From: Geobacter sp.
Lineage (GTDB): Bacteria > Desulfobacterota > Desulfuromonadia > Geobacterales > Geobacteraceae
NCBI GenBank assembly: GCA_003857395.1
Contig: RPRC01000118.1
Span: 1-26,595 of the forward strand
DNA length: 26,595 bases
Direction of reading: 5' to 3'
Below, piece after piece: positions 16,596 through 24,614 of this stretch (the first letter of the stretch is position 1; each line of letters begins with the position of its first letter). Position numbers and translations under genes: made by a program. The notes under the pieces were generated by a model. The model was not told where the DNA came from. It ran no database searches and saw only the letters and a program-made list of their open reading frames with translations.

Positions 16596-17765
16596 ATGGG
16601 CATGACAGATTTTCAATTTACTTCCGAATCGGTTTCCGAAGGGCATCCGGATAAGGTAGCCGACCAGATATCAGATGCAGTACTTGACGCCATCCTCGCT
16701 CAGGATCCGAATTCACGAGTTGCCTGTGAAACCCTCGTGACAACCGGAATGGTTGTGATGGCGGGTGAGATAACCACGAATGCTATGGTCGACTATCCCA
16801 AGGTAGCCCGCGAAACAATCAGGCAAATCGGGTACAATGATTCAGCCATGGGCTTTGACTGGGAAACCTGTGCCGTGCTTACGTCCATAGACAAGCAGTC
16901 ACCGGATATCTCCCAGGGCGTAACCGAAGGAGAGGGTCTGTTTAAAGACCAGGGTGCCGGAGATCAGGGTCTCATGTTCGGCTATGCCTGCAACGATACT
17001 CCTGAACTCATGCCCCTGCCGATTATGCTGGCTCACAGGTTGACCAAACGTCTGAGCGATGTTCGCAAACAAGGGATTCTGGACTTCCTCCGCCCTGATT
17101 CCAAGTCACAGGTGTCGGTCCGTTATGTCGGCGACAGGCCGGTCAGTATTGATACGGTTGTTGTTTCATCCCAGCATTCACCGGAAGTATCGTACGAGAT
17201 GATTCGGGAAGGAATTATTGAAGAGGTCGTCAAGAAAATCATCCCCGCCGAATTGATGACAGACGTTACCCGTTTTCTCATTAACCCGACCGGCCGTTTC
17301 GTTATCGGCGGACCCATGGGTGACTGCGGACTTACCGGCCGCAAAATCATTGTTGATACCTATGGCGGCCAGGGTTCCCATGGTGGGGGCGCTTTCTCCG
17401 GCAAGGATCCGTCAAAGGTTGACCGCTCTGCATCCTACATGGGACGCTACGTGGCAAAAAACCTCGTGGCTGCAGGCCTGTGCGACAAGTGCGAGGTCCA
17501 GGTTGCCTATGCCATCGGTGTTGCCGAGCCGGTATCCGTAATGATCAACACCTTCCGAACCGGTGTGATACCTTCGGAGCAAATTGCTGAAATAGTCCGG
17601 ACAACCTTTGATCTCAGGCCGCGGGCCATCATTGAGCAGCTTGACCTTCTCCGGCCCATCTACCTGAAAACGGCTGCCTATGGCCACTTTGGCCGTGAAC
17701 TTCCGGAGTTTACCTGGGAAAAGACTGACAAGGTTGAGATTTTAAGGTCTAAGGCCGGGCTGTAA
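16596..17765 (+). CDS. metK: S-adenosylmethionine synthetase
   Basis: Makes S-adenosylmethionine from methionine and ATP. The 389-residue protein has all signatures: [20 protein letters not shown] at the N-terminus (ATP/metal site), [12 protein letters not shown] (methionine adenosyltransferase signature 1) and [17 protein letters not shown] (signature 2). Length is normal. ATG 16596 has AGGAG at 16582-16586, 9 bases upstream. It has its own promoter and ends in a strong terminator, so it is monocistronic. ahcY, another enzyme of the methyl cycle, lies about 3 kb downstream on the same strand. Confidence 0.98.
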   Translation: MGMTDFQFTSESVSEGHPDKVADQISDAVLDAILAQDPNSRVACETLVTTGMVVMAGEITTNAMVDYPKVARETIRQIGYNDSAMGFDWETCAVLTSIDKQSPDISQGVTEGEGLFKDQGAGDQGLMFGYACNDTPELMPLPIMLAHRLTKRLSDVRKQGILDFLRPDSKSQVSVRYVGDRPVSIDTVVVSSQHSPEVSYEMIREGIIEEVVKKIIPAELMTDVTRFLINPTGRFVIGGPMGDCGLTGRKIIVDTYGGQGSHGGGAFSGKDPSKVDRSASYMGRYVAKNLVAAGLCDKCEVQVAYAIGVAEPVSVMINTFRTGVIPSEQIAEIVRTTFDLRPRAIIEQLDLLRPIYLKTAAYGHFGRELPEFTWEKTDKVEILRSKAGL

Positions 17766-17826
17766 CAGACCATTTTCGTGCCAAATTGGCAGACAGGTAA
17801 CGCACGGAAAGAACAGTGTCAACAGG

Positions 17827-17869
17827 ATGCAAAAAAGCCGGAGGGGTCCCCCTTCCGGCTTTTTTGCAT
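17827..17869. terminator. Bidirectional intrinsic terminator between metK and the response regulator gene
   Basis: The stem is built from ATGCAAAAAAGCCGGA on the left (17827-17842) and its complement TCCGGCTTTTTTGCAT on the right (17854-17869), with extra G-C pairs toward the centre. A and T runs flank the GC-rich core on both sides, so it can stop metK on the plus strand and the response-regulator transcript on the minus strand, as expected between convergent genes. Confidence 0.93.
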
Positions 17870-17901
17870 GGTATGGGCTGTGTAATTTGTCTGCCGACCG
17901 G

Positions 17902-18648
17902 TCAGAGCGGTATTTTCTGATCCTGACTTCCTTCCAGTTTCCTTTTCTGCTCCCTGACAAAACGATATCCGATCCCGCGCACGGTCTGAAAATGTACCGG
18001 ATGTGATGGGTCTGGCTCGAAGTAGCGCCTCAGCCTGACGATGAAATTGTCGAGAGTCCTTGTTTCCGTGTCGGTTGAATATCCCCAGACGGTTTCGAGC
18101 AGATCGGCACGGGAGACGGCCTTCCCCTCGTTTTTGAAAAAGAAGGCCAGCATCTTGACCTCGAGTTCGGTAAGATCTATTTCTCCCTGTGGAGTTTTTG
18201 CATGATAGGAGAGGAGAAAAACATCGCTGTCGCCAAACCGGTAACTTTCCTCGATGGGTTCGGGACGGTACCAGGCTGATCGTTTCAACATTCCTTGAAC
18301 GCGGAGAAGGAATTCGTTCAGGTTAAACGGCTTCATGAGATAATCGTCCGCCCCGGCCGAAAGACCGGTAATTCGGTCTCCTTCTTCGGAGCGGGCGGAA
18401 AGAATCAGAATCGGGACACGCATATCCATTTCCCTGATTTTCTTGCATACGGCAAAGCCGTCTATGCCCGGCAGCATGATGTCGAGGACTATGAGGGAGA
18501 AACGGTCATACTCGAGCCGTTTGAGGGCCTCCTCTCCGGATTCCATGTGGCTTACCCGGTACCCTTCCAGTTCCAGGTTGAAACAGATACCACGTGCAAG
18601 ATGGATTTCATCTTCAACGAGAAGTATGTTGGGTTTTTCTTCGCTCAT
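17902..18648 (-). CDS. OmpR/PhoB-family DNA-binding response regulator
   Basis: A 248-residue transcription regulator. The receiver domain (about 1-120) has the acidic pair in LLVEDE, the phospho-acceptor Asp56 in IVLDIMLPGIDGF, a conserved Ser in LSARSEEGD and Lys in YLMKPF. The C-terminal winged helix has DLTELEVKMLAFF, SRADLLETVWGY, RTLDNFIVRLRRYFE and VRGIGYRF. Its ATG overlaps the histidine kinase stop by 4 bases, so the two are one minus-strand operon with the kinase first. The regulon is unknown. The neighbours metK and the flavoprotein gene are possible but unsupported targets. Confidence 0.96.
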   Translation of the reverse strand: MSEEKPNILLVEDEIHLARGICFNLELEGYRVSHMESGEEALKRLEYDRFSLIVLDIMLPGIDGFAVCKKIREMDMRVPILILSARSEEGDRITGLSAGADDYLMKPFNLNEFLLRVQGMLKRSAWYRPEPIEESYRFGDSDVFLLSYHAKTPQGEIDLTELEVKMLAFFFKNEGKAVSRADLLETVWGYSTDTETRTLDNFIVRLRRYFEPDPSHPVHFQTVRGIGYRFVREQKRKLEGSQDQKIPL

Positions 18649-19589
18649 GATTTCTCCGAAAGAGGGAGGGAAATGTGAAACGTGGAGCCTTTGCCGATTC
18701 CTTCACTTGTTACCCTGATCTTGCCCCCGTGGGCTGTGATAATTGATTTTACGATATAGAGTCCGAGACCGGTCCCGCGGATATTCTCACCGTGGCTGCG
18801 AACCCGATAAAACATGCGGAAGATCTTTTTCAGGTGTTCAGATTCAATTCCCTTCCCCTTATCCCTGAATGTCAGGCTGCAGCGCTTTCCTGCTCTGCGC
18901 AGAGTGATTTCGATCTCCGGCGAGGCAGGACTGTAGAGAGTGGCGTTTTCAAAAAGATTTCTGAACGCGGTTTCCATTTCTTCAGGATTGCAGGAAACCA
19001 CAATATTGTCTTCAATATTCAGGGAGAGACAGCTCCCTTCTGGAAGATTCATTCGCTTTCTTTCCAGATATGCCGTCAGAAAGGCTGAAAAATCGATCGG
19101 ACGCCTTTGAGGAGCCCGGTACTTCTGTTCCAGTTTTGCTGCCATGAGCAGATTACTGATCAAGTGGTTGAGGCGTTCCACATCGTCTAGCATGATATCA
19201 AGAAACTGTTCCGTTTTCTCGGGGGGAAGCGGTCGGAGACGGATAGTTTCCAAGTGAAGCTGGATCGAGGCAAGGGGCGACTTTAATTCATGGGTAACTT
19301 GCGAGATGATATTTTTCTGCTGCCGGTACAGGTCATACTGACGCTTCCAGTAGATAAAAAGAAGATAGATGCCGGCAAGAACGACCAAGAGGAGGATCAG
19401 GCCCCCCAGCAGGGCAGTCCAATCAAGCCCCTTATTGACGAGCTCCGGGCGATAGCGAAGGGCAAGGTTACGGAATTCCCGGTTGCTGTCAAGAAACCAG
19501 GAGATCCAGAACAGGACAATCACCCCCCATACCAGTTGAATGGCAATGAAGGCGATGAGGGGATGGAAAAGACGTTTGACCCATTTCAT
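18645..19589 (-). CDS. Membrane sensor histidine kinase with a very short extracytoplasmic loop
   Basis: A 314-residue kinase partner of the downstream response regulator. Two membrane helices lie at about residues 9-33 and 59-81, separated by only about 25 extracytoplasmic residues (DSNREFRNLALRYRPELVNK and a few more). No HAMP or PAS domain follows. The catalytic part starts at once with the H-box SQVTHELKSPLASI (His100), then an N-box in FRNLFENATLYS, RDKGKGIE and GTGLGLYIVKSI. ATG 19589 is preferred. A TTG at 19646 would add 19 residues with no ribosome site, and neither start has a clear one. The loop is too small for a ligand-binding domain, so the signal may be sensed in the membrane or by a partner protein. 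Confidence 0.93.
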   Translation of the reverse strand: MKWVKRLFHPLIAFIAIQLVWGVIVLFWISWFLDSNREFRNLALRYRPELVNKGLDWTALLGGLILLLVVLAGIYLLFIYWKRQYDLYRQQKNIISQVTHELKSPLASIQLHLETIRLRPLPPEKTEQFLDIMLDDVERLNHLISNLLMAAKLEQKYRAPQRRPIDFSAFLTAYLERKRMNLPEGSCLSLNIEDNIVVSCNPEEMETAFRNLFENATLYSPASPEIEITLRRAGKRCSLTFRDKGKGIESEHLKKIFRMFYRVRSHGENIRGTGLGLYIVKSIITAHGGKIRVTSEGIGKGSTFHISLPLSEKS

Positions 19590-19747
19590 GGGGCTGGGAT
19601 CCGATCTGAGAAAGCCGAGGTAGCTGGGAGCCCTCGGGGCTTTCAAGGGGATTTTACAATACTATTACACAACAAAGATTCTTTTTCCAGTATGCTGAAG
19701 TCACAAAAGAAACGACCAGACCTTTATTGCGTAAGGAAGGAACAATA

Positions 19748-20836
19748 ATGCAGCCTTTTAAGATTGGTAACTATACAGTCAGGTATCCTTTGATTCAGGG
19801 AGGAATGGGCGTTCGCATTTCCGGGGGGTCCCTGGCTGGCCATGTTGCCCGATGCGGCGGGATTGGCATTGTCGCGGCAGCAGGTATTGCCATGAACAGT
19901 TCCTACTATACAGGATCGAACTATATGCAGGCTGAACCTGAGGCCATGAAGGAAGAGTTGCGGAAAGCGTATGCCATAGCTCCCGACGGCGTAATCGGCG
20001 TCAATGTCATGGTAGCACTGTCCGATTACGAAAACCTTGTAAAAGCCTCTGTGGAAGGGGGCGCGAAGGTCATTATATGTGGTGCCGGGCTTCCCATGAC
20101 TCTTCCTGAGCTTACCGCCCATGCTCCTCATGTTGCTCTGATCCCGATCGTGTCGTCGCTCAGGGCCGCACAGCTTATCGCAAAGAAGTGGTATAAAGGC
20201 TATAATCGACTCCCCGACGCAGTACTTGTGGAGGATCCTGATACCGCCGGCGGACATCTGGGAGAAAAGCTGGAAAACATCGGTACCGGGACCTATGATC
20301 ACTATGGAACGGTGCGGGCGATTAAAGAGTTCTTCAGGAGTGATTATGGTCGGGATGTCCCGGTTATCGCTGCCGGAGGTATCTGGGACCGCGCCGATGT
20401 CATGCATGCCCTTGCCCAGGGAGCAGATGCTGTGCAGATGGCAAGCCGCTTTGTTGCCACAGAAGAATGTGATGCTGCCGACAGTTTCAAGCAGGCATAT
20501 ATTGACTGTCGTAAGGAAGACATCGGTTTGATCATGAGTCCGGCGGGGCTGCCGGGAAGGGCCATTATCCGGAATCGTGATGCAATTGTGAAACATGACC
20601 AATCGAAAGGGATCGTCTGTTCCACCGGTTGTTTGAAGAAATGTACCTACAAGGAATCCGGTGAGCGCTTCTGCATTGTTCGGGCCTTGGACCGGGCCCA
20701 GCGAGGAGACGTTGAAACCGGCCTGGTTTTCTGTGGAACCAATGCCTACAAGGCAGACCGGATTACTACGGTGCAGGAGATTTTTGACGAGCTCTTTGCC
20801 GAAGCTGTTTCGGAGAAAGGGGAGGAAGCCGCCTGA
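19748..20836 (+). CDS. Nitronate monooxygenase/2-nitropropane dioxygenase-like flavoprotein with a four-cysteine motif
   Basis: A 362-residue FMN-binding TIM-barrel protein of the NMO/FabK superfamily. The N-terminal PLIQGGMGVRISGGSLAGHV, ARCGGIGIVAAAG and DPDTAGGHLGEK (His170, the usual catalytic His) mark the family, as do VIAAGGIWDRADV and GADAVQMASRFVATEEC. Near the C-terminus is a C-X3-C-X3-C-X9-C motif (Cys291, 295, 299, 309) followed by LVFCGTNAY, features of a subfamily I recall mainly from anaerobes. ATG 19748 has AAGGAAGGA just upstream. It is divergent from the kinase operon across a 158-base gap (19590-19747) in which I could not fix a promoter. Function may be nitronate detoxification, enoyl-ACP reduction or another flavin oxidation; the sequence alone does not decide. 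Confidence 0.85.
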   Translation: MQPFKIGNYTVRYPLIQGGMGVRISGGSLAGHVARCGGIGIVAAAGIAMNSSYYTGSNYMQAEPEAMKEELRKAYAIAPDGVIGVNVMVALSDYENLVKASVEGGAKVIICGAGLPMTLPELTAHAPHVALIPIVSSLRAAQLIAKKWYKGYNRLPDAVLVEDPDTAGGHLGEKLENIGTGTYDHYGTVRAIKEFFRSDYGRDVPVIAAGGIWDRADVMHALAQGADAVQMASRFVATEECDAADSFKQAYIDCRKEDIGLIMSPAGLPGRAIIRNRDAIVKHDQSKGIVCSTGCLKKCTYKESGERFCIVRALDRAQRGDVETGLVFCGTNAYKADRITTVQEIFDELFAEAVSEKGEEAA

Positions 20837-20861
20837 TGGACTGGGCCTGAGCTTTTCCTTT

Positions 20862-20890
20862 TTGACCTGGTGGGATAATAGTGATATACA
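20862..20890 (+). promoter_or_regulatory. Sigma-70 promoter of ahcY
   Basis: TTGACC (20862-20867), an exact 17-base spacer and TATACA (20885-20890). The predicted start is near 20896-20898, inside the left arm of the long inverted repeat described next. The -10 box shares its last base with that arm. No terminator separates the upstream flavoprotein gene, so read-through is also possible. Confidence 0.72.
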
Positions 20891-20949
20891 TAATGAGCAG
20901 TCTGATTCGGGACGATTTTTGCATAACCGATGTTCAGGCTGCTCATTAT
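20890..20949 (+). promoter_or_regulatory. Long hairpin leader/dyad before ahcY
   Basis: ATAATGAGCAG (20890-20900) is perfectly complementary to CTGCTCATTAT (20939-20949). Pairing continues inward with TCTGA/TCAGG (one G-U) and, after a small internal loop, TCGG (20907-20910) with CCGA (20927-20930) around a 16-base loop. The structure ends 5 bases before the GGAGGA ribosome site of ahcY. It does not match the published SAH riboswitch consensus as I know it. It may be a cis-acting RNA, or a DNA operator whose left arm overlaps the transcription start. Confidence 0.7.
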
Positions 20950-20965
20950 ATTTTGGAGGAAGATA

Positions 20966-22294
20966 ATGCAAAGGAATACTGAACAGACGCAGATCGCGCC
21001 AGGCGCGTTTACCGATTATAAGATTCGGGACATTTCTCTGGCAACCTGGGGTCGTAAGGAAATCGAAATGGCGGAAAAGGAGATGCCGGGTCTGATGGCA
21101 CTTCGTGAGGAATTCGGATCCAGCAAGTGCTTGGCCGGTGCAAGAATTGCCGGTTCCCTGCACATGACAATTCAGACCGCGGTCCTCATTGAGACGCTCA
21201 TTGAGCTGGGTGCCGAGGTGCGCTGGTCATCGTGCAACATCTTTTCCACCCAGGACCATGCTGCTGCAGGCATAGCTGCTGCCGGTATCCCTGTTTTTGC
21301 CTGGAAAGGGGAAACGGCAGAGGAATACGACTGGTGTATGCGGCAAACGATCTTTTGGCTGGACGGCAGCCCCCTTAACATGATCCTTGACGATGGCGGT
21401 GACCTTACCAAGCTTATCCACGAAGAGTATCCGCAGCTACTTCCGGGTATTCGGGGCGTAAGCGAAGAGACCACCACCGGCGTGCACCGTCTCTATGACA
21501 TGATGCGGAAAGAAACTCTTGCCATTCCTGCTATGAACGTGAATGATTCAGTTACCAAATCAAAGTTCGACAACCTTTACGGTTGTCGTGAATCCCTTCT
21601 GGACGGCATAAAGCGAGCTACCGACGTGATGATAGCGGGAAAGGTTGCCGTGGTTTGCGGGTACGGCGATGTGGGCAAGGGCAGTGCCCATTCTTTGCGA
21701 GGACAGGGTGCCCGGGTGCTCATTACCGAGATTGATCCCATCATTGCCCTCCAGGCTGCGATGGAGGGGTATCAGGTTACCACCATGGAAGAGGCCGCTC
21801 CGCTTGGCGATATCTTTGTTACCGCTACCGGTTGTGTCAATGTCATTACCCGTACCCACATGGACACAATGAAGGATCAGGCTATTGTTTGCAACATCGG
21901 TCATTTCGATCACGAAATCGATATCGCCGGTATTCGCGGTCTTCCCTGGGTCAACATCAAGCCTCAGGTGGATGAAATACTCTTCCCGGACGGCAAAAAA
22001 CTGATTCTTCTGGCGGAAGGTCGCCTGGTAAACCTCGGCTGTGCTACCGGCCACCCGAGTTTTGTCATGTCCACCTCCTTTACCAACCAGGTTATGGCCC
22101 AGATCGAGCTTTGGACCAATCCTGCCTCTTATGAGAAAAAAGTATACATGCTGCCGAAAATTCTAGATGAGAAGGTTGCACGTCTCCATCTCGGCAAACT
22201 TGGCGTGAAGCTTAGCGCCTTGACGAAAGAGCAGGCGGAGTATATCGGTGTCCCGGTTGAAGGGCCCTTCAAGCCTGATTTCTACCGCTACTGA
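20966..22294 (+). CDS. ahcY: S-adenosylhomocysteine hydrolase (adenosylhomocysteinase)
   Basis: Splits S-adenosylhomocysteine into homocysteine and adenosine, relieving product inhibition of methyltransferases. The 442-residue protein has [20 protein letters not shown] at the N-terminus and [20 protein letters not shown]. The NAD motif GYGDVGKG is at 232-239, with [21 protein letters not shown] and the C-terminal [10 protein letters not shown] that completes the neighbouring subunit's cofactor site. GGAGGAAG lies ahead of ATG 20966. An in-frame ATG at 20930 falls inside the leader hairpin and is rejected. It is bounded by its own promoter and a perfect terminator, and functionally pairs with metK 3 kb upstream. 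Confidence 0.98.
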   Translation: MQRNTEQTQIAPGAFTDYKIRDISLATWGRKEIEMAEKEMPGLMALREEFGSSKCLAGARIAGSLHMTIQTAVLIETLIELGAEVRWSSCNIFSTQDHAAAGIAAAGIPVFAWKGETAEEYDWCMRQTIFWLDGSPLNMILDDGGDLTKLIHEEYPQLLPGIRGVSEETTTGVHRLYDMMRKETLAIPAMNVNDSVTKSKFDNLYGCRESLLDGIKRATDVMIAGKVAVVCGYGDVGKGSAHSLRGQGARVLITEIDPIIALQAAMEGYQVTTMEEAAPLGDIFVTATGCVNVITRTHMDTMKDQAIVCNIGHFDHEIDIAGIRGLPWVNIKPQVDEILFPDGKKLILLAEGRLVNLGCATGHPSFVMSTSFTNQVMAQIELWTNPASYEKKVYMLPKILDEKVARLHLGKLGVKLSALTKEQAEYIGVPVEGPFKPDFYRY

Positions 22295-22306
22295 AATCTT
22301 AGAAAC

Positions 22307-22355
22307 ATAGCGAAAAAGGCCGCCCCGATTTATTTGGGGCGGCCTTTTTCGCTAT
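22307..22355. terminator. Perfect 20-bp bidirectional terminator after ahcY
   Basis: ATAGCGAAAAAGGCCGCCCC (22307-22326) pairs without mismatch with its complement at 22336-22355 over a 9-base loop. The GC core is flanked by A5 and T5. It begins 12 bases after the ahcY stop and insulates it from pncB. Confidence 0.95.
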
Positions 22356-22437
22356 CTCGCATTCAGTCTGCCGTTGCCTGGTTTTCTGATGGTTAAAAGA
22401 TGGACGGCTGACACGAGTGAAGTCAACGAGATTTCCG

Positions 22438-22446
22438 TGGTATAAT
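22438..22446 (+). promoter_or_regulatory. Extended -10 promoter of pncB
   Basis: TGGTATAAT at 22438-22446 is a perfect TATAAT with the extended-minus-10 TG. No good -35 box lies 16-18 bases upstream (TGAAGT at 22418 is the nearest), which is usual for extended -10 promoters. It sits about 35 bases before the pncB ATG and after the ahcY terminator. Confidence 0.7.
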
Positions 22447-22481
22447 CAAAACAAGCAACATACACACCAAGGAGGGAATAT

Positions 22482-23909
22482 ATGTCCTATTCGGCGCTCC
22501 TGACTGACCTCTACCAGCTTACCATGCTGGCCGGGTATTTCGAAAAAGGGATGAATGATGATCCTGCCGTTTTCGACCTTTTCTTCCGAACTCCGCCGTT
22601 CAAGGGCGGGTACGTTGTTTTTGCCGGTCTTGAAACTGCACTTCGTTACCTCTCTGAGCTGCGCTTTACCGATGGCGACCTCTCCTACCTTAAAACCCTT
22701 GGCATCTTCAAGGACTCTTTCCTTGATTACCTGGAAAATTTCCGATTCCAGGGCAGGGTCATTGCCATGCAGGAAGGTACGGTGGCCTTTTCACTCGAAC
22801 CTTTGGTCTCCGTGGAAGCACCTCTTGCGCAGGCCCAATTCGTGGAAACGGCCCTGCTCAACATCATCAACTTCCAGTCCCTGGTGGCGACAAAAGCGGC
22901 GAGGATTGTCTCAGTTGCCGATGGGAAAGAAATAGTTGAGTTTGGGCTGCGTCGGGCCCAAGGTCCCGACGGCGGGCTGAGTGAGGTCCGTGGGGCGTAT
23001 ATCGGAGGTGCCCGCAGTTCCAGCAACGTTCGGGCCGGGCAGACCCTTGGCATTCCGGTGAAAGGAACCCACGCCCATAGCTGGATCATGGCGTTTCCCG
23101 ATGAGCTTTCTTCCTTTCGGGCCTACGCGGACGTTTTTCCCGATAGCTCTACCCTTCTCGTGGATACCTACGACACGCTCAAGAGCGGAATACCCAACGC
23201 CATCATCGTTGCACGGGAATTGCGGGAAAAGGGGCACGAGCTGCGAGCTGTGCGTCTTGATTCGGGTGACTTGGCCTTCTTGAGCCGTGAGTCCCGGCGG
23301 ATGCTCGATGCGGCGGGATTCCCTGACGTCAAGATCCTGGCATCCAACGAACTGGATGAGTATGTTATTCGTTCCATCCGTGAACAGGGGGGGCAGGTTG
23401 ATATCTATGGGGTCGGCACCAGGCTCGCCACCTGCCAGGGAGAGGGAGGAGGGGCCCTGGGAGGGGTGTATAAACTCGTCCGCTATAACGGGAAACCGAA
23501 ACTGAAGGTCACGAGTGATATCTCGAAAAGCACGATTCCCGGTCGGAAAAAACTGTTGCGGGCCAGCGATGGTGACGGTACCTTCCTGATGGACATCATC
23601 TGCAGGGAAAATGAGACCCCTGCACCAAGGGATCTCCTGTACAATCCCAGGGACCCGCAGAAGACCATACGGATTCCCGAATCTGCTGTCCTTGAGCCCA
23701 TTCGTTCGATTGTAATGGCTGAGGGGGTGGTGACAGAGCCATCACCTTCCCTCTGCGAAATTGCTGACCGTTGCCAGGCACAGCTTGGCTGCCTTGCAGA
23801 CGGCGTTCTCCGTTTTGAGGATGTCCTCCCCTATGGTGTCTACCTGAGCCGCGGGCTCCACGAACTGCGGATGCGGTTGATCGATGAGGTACAGAAGGGC
23901 TACCAATGA
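22482..23909 (+). CDS. pncB: Nicotinate phosphoribosyltransferase
   Basis: Converts nicotinate and PRPP to nicotinate mononucleotide in the Preiss-Handler NAD salvage route. The 475-residue protein has ALLTDLYQLTMLAGYFEKG at the start, FDLFFRTPPFKGGYVVFAG, FGLRRAQGPDGG, and GTHAHSWIMAF (His197/His199, the region of the phosphorylated active-site His). The phosphate-binding DSGDLA and YGVGTRLATCQG also appear, all typical of the longer bacterial type. AAGGAGGG precedes the ATG. The nicotinamidase gene follows 60 bases later, so the two steps nicotinamide to nicotinate to NaMN are encoded together. Confidence 0.96.
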   Translation: MSYSALLTDLYQLTMLAGYFEKGMNDDPAVFDLFFRTPPFKGGYVVFAGLETALRYLSELRFTDGDLSYLKTLGIFKDSFLDYLENFRFQGRVIAMQEGTVAFSLEPLVSVEAPLAQAQFVETALLNIINFQSLVATKAARIVSVADGKEIVEFGLRRAQGPDGGLSEVRGAYIGGARSSSNVRAGQTLGIPVKGTHAHSWIMAFPDELSSFRAYADVFPDSSTLLVDTYDTLKSGIPNAIIVARELREKGHELRAVRLDSGDLAFLSRESRRMLDAAGFPDVKILASNELDEYVIRSIREQGGQVDIYGVGTRLATCQGEGGGALGGVYKLVRYNGKPKLKVTSDISKSTIPGRKKLLRASDGDGTFLMDIICRENETPAPRDLLYNPRDPQKTIRIPESAVLEPIRSIVMAEGVVTEPSPSLCEIADRCQAQLGCLADGVLRFEDVLPYGVYLSRGLHELRMRLIDEVQKGYQ

Positions 23910-23969
23910 TTTCAATACCTTCCTGGCAGTTTGATTGCCGGAGGGAGATAAGGAAAGAAGGTGGCAGCG

Positions 23970-24593
23970 ATGGAGAAAGGATCGGCTTTGCTGATTGAGG
24001 ATGTGCAGAATGACTTCTGCTCTGGCGGGGCCCTTGCGGTGTCCGGAGGGGATGAGGTTGTTCCGGTGTTGAACCGCTATATCGGTCTTTTCCTGGATAA
24101 GGGGCTGCCGGTGTTTGCTTCCCGTGATTGGCATCCGGAGAAATCGAGTCATTTCGGCGACTATGGCGGCATCTGGCCGGTTCATTGCGTTCAGGGAAGT
24201 GACGGGGCGCGATTTCATCCGGACCTGAATCTTCCCGACGCTGTGGTGGTTATATCCAAGGGTATGGACCCTGCAGAAGACGGGTATTCTTCTTTCGAAG
24301 CTTTCAGTGCCGAGGGGAAGAGCTTTTCCGAGTCACTGGAAGAGAGAGGTGTTCGACATCTTTTTGTCGGTGGGCTTGCAACCGACTATTGTGTCAAGAA
24401 TACCGTGCTTGAAGCGCTCAAAAAAGGTTTTTCGGTCACCCTGCTGATCGACGCTGTTCGCGGTGTGGATCTCAAGCCGGGCGATTCCGAGTCGGCGATA
24501 CGGGAGATGGTGCTGGCGGGTGCCCTTGTTGCTTGCCTGGAAAATTTTCAGGGGAAAGGATGGAAGAGAAGATTCGTTGGGAGCGGCGTTTGA
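23970..24593 (+). CDS. pncA: Nicotinamidase
   Basis: Isochorismatase-superfamily amidase that hydrolyses nicotinamide to nicotinate, feeding PncB. The 207-residue protein has the catalytic triad Asp11 (IEDVQNDF), Lys97 (VISKGMDP) and Cys141 (LATDYCVKNT). The metal site is Asp53/His55/His61 in SRDWHPEKSSHF, and GIWPVHCVQGSDGARFH is typical of nicotinamidases rather than isochorismatases. ATG 23970 has AGAAGG 8 bases upstream. GTG 23961 is an alternative three codons earlier. The stop lies in the loop of a 14-bp hairpin shared with the end of convergent serA. Confidence 0.95.
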   Translation: MEKGSALLIEDVQNDFCSGGALAVSGGDEVVPVLNRYIGLFLDKGLPVFASRDWHPEKSSHFGDYGGIWPVHCVQGSDGARFHPDLNLPDAVVVISKGMDPAEDGYSSFEAFSAEGKSFSESLEERGVRHLFVGGLATDYCVKNTVLEALKKGFSVTLLIDAVRGVDLKPGDSESAIREMVLAGALVACLENFQGKGWKRRFVGSGV

Positions 24594-24607
24594 CCGCTCC
24601 CAACGAA
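24573..24607 (-). terminator. 14-bp hairpin between convergent pncA and serA, likely the serA terminator
   Basis: TTCGTTGGGAGCGG (24573-24586) pairs perfectly with its complement at 24594-24607 over a 7-base loop that contains the pncA TGA. On the minus strand the hairpin lies 8 bases after the serA stop and is followed by the pyrimidine-rich TCTTCTCTTCC, which suits termination of serA. On the plus strand no T run follows, so it is a poor terminator for pncA. Confidence 0.65.
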
Positions 24608-24614
24608 GTCGGAA

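Noticed and set aside
20837..20965. SAH riboswitch upstream of ahcY
   Set aside because: The conserved core of the known SAH riboswitch, as I remember it, is not present. Only a simple two-tier hairpin is seen, so I report it as an unclassified element.
19724..21163. A 479-codon minus-strand open frame opposite the flavoprotein gene and the ahcY promoter
   Set aside because: It is the mirror of a well-supported plus-strand gene, runs through the ahcY promoter and hairpin, and its translation has no recognisable domain. Long antisense frames are common opposite codon-biased genes.
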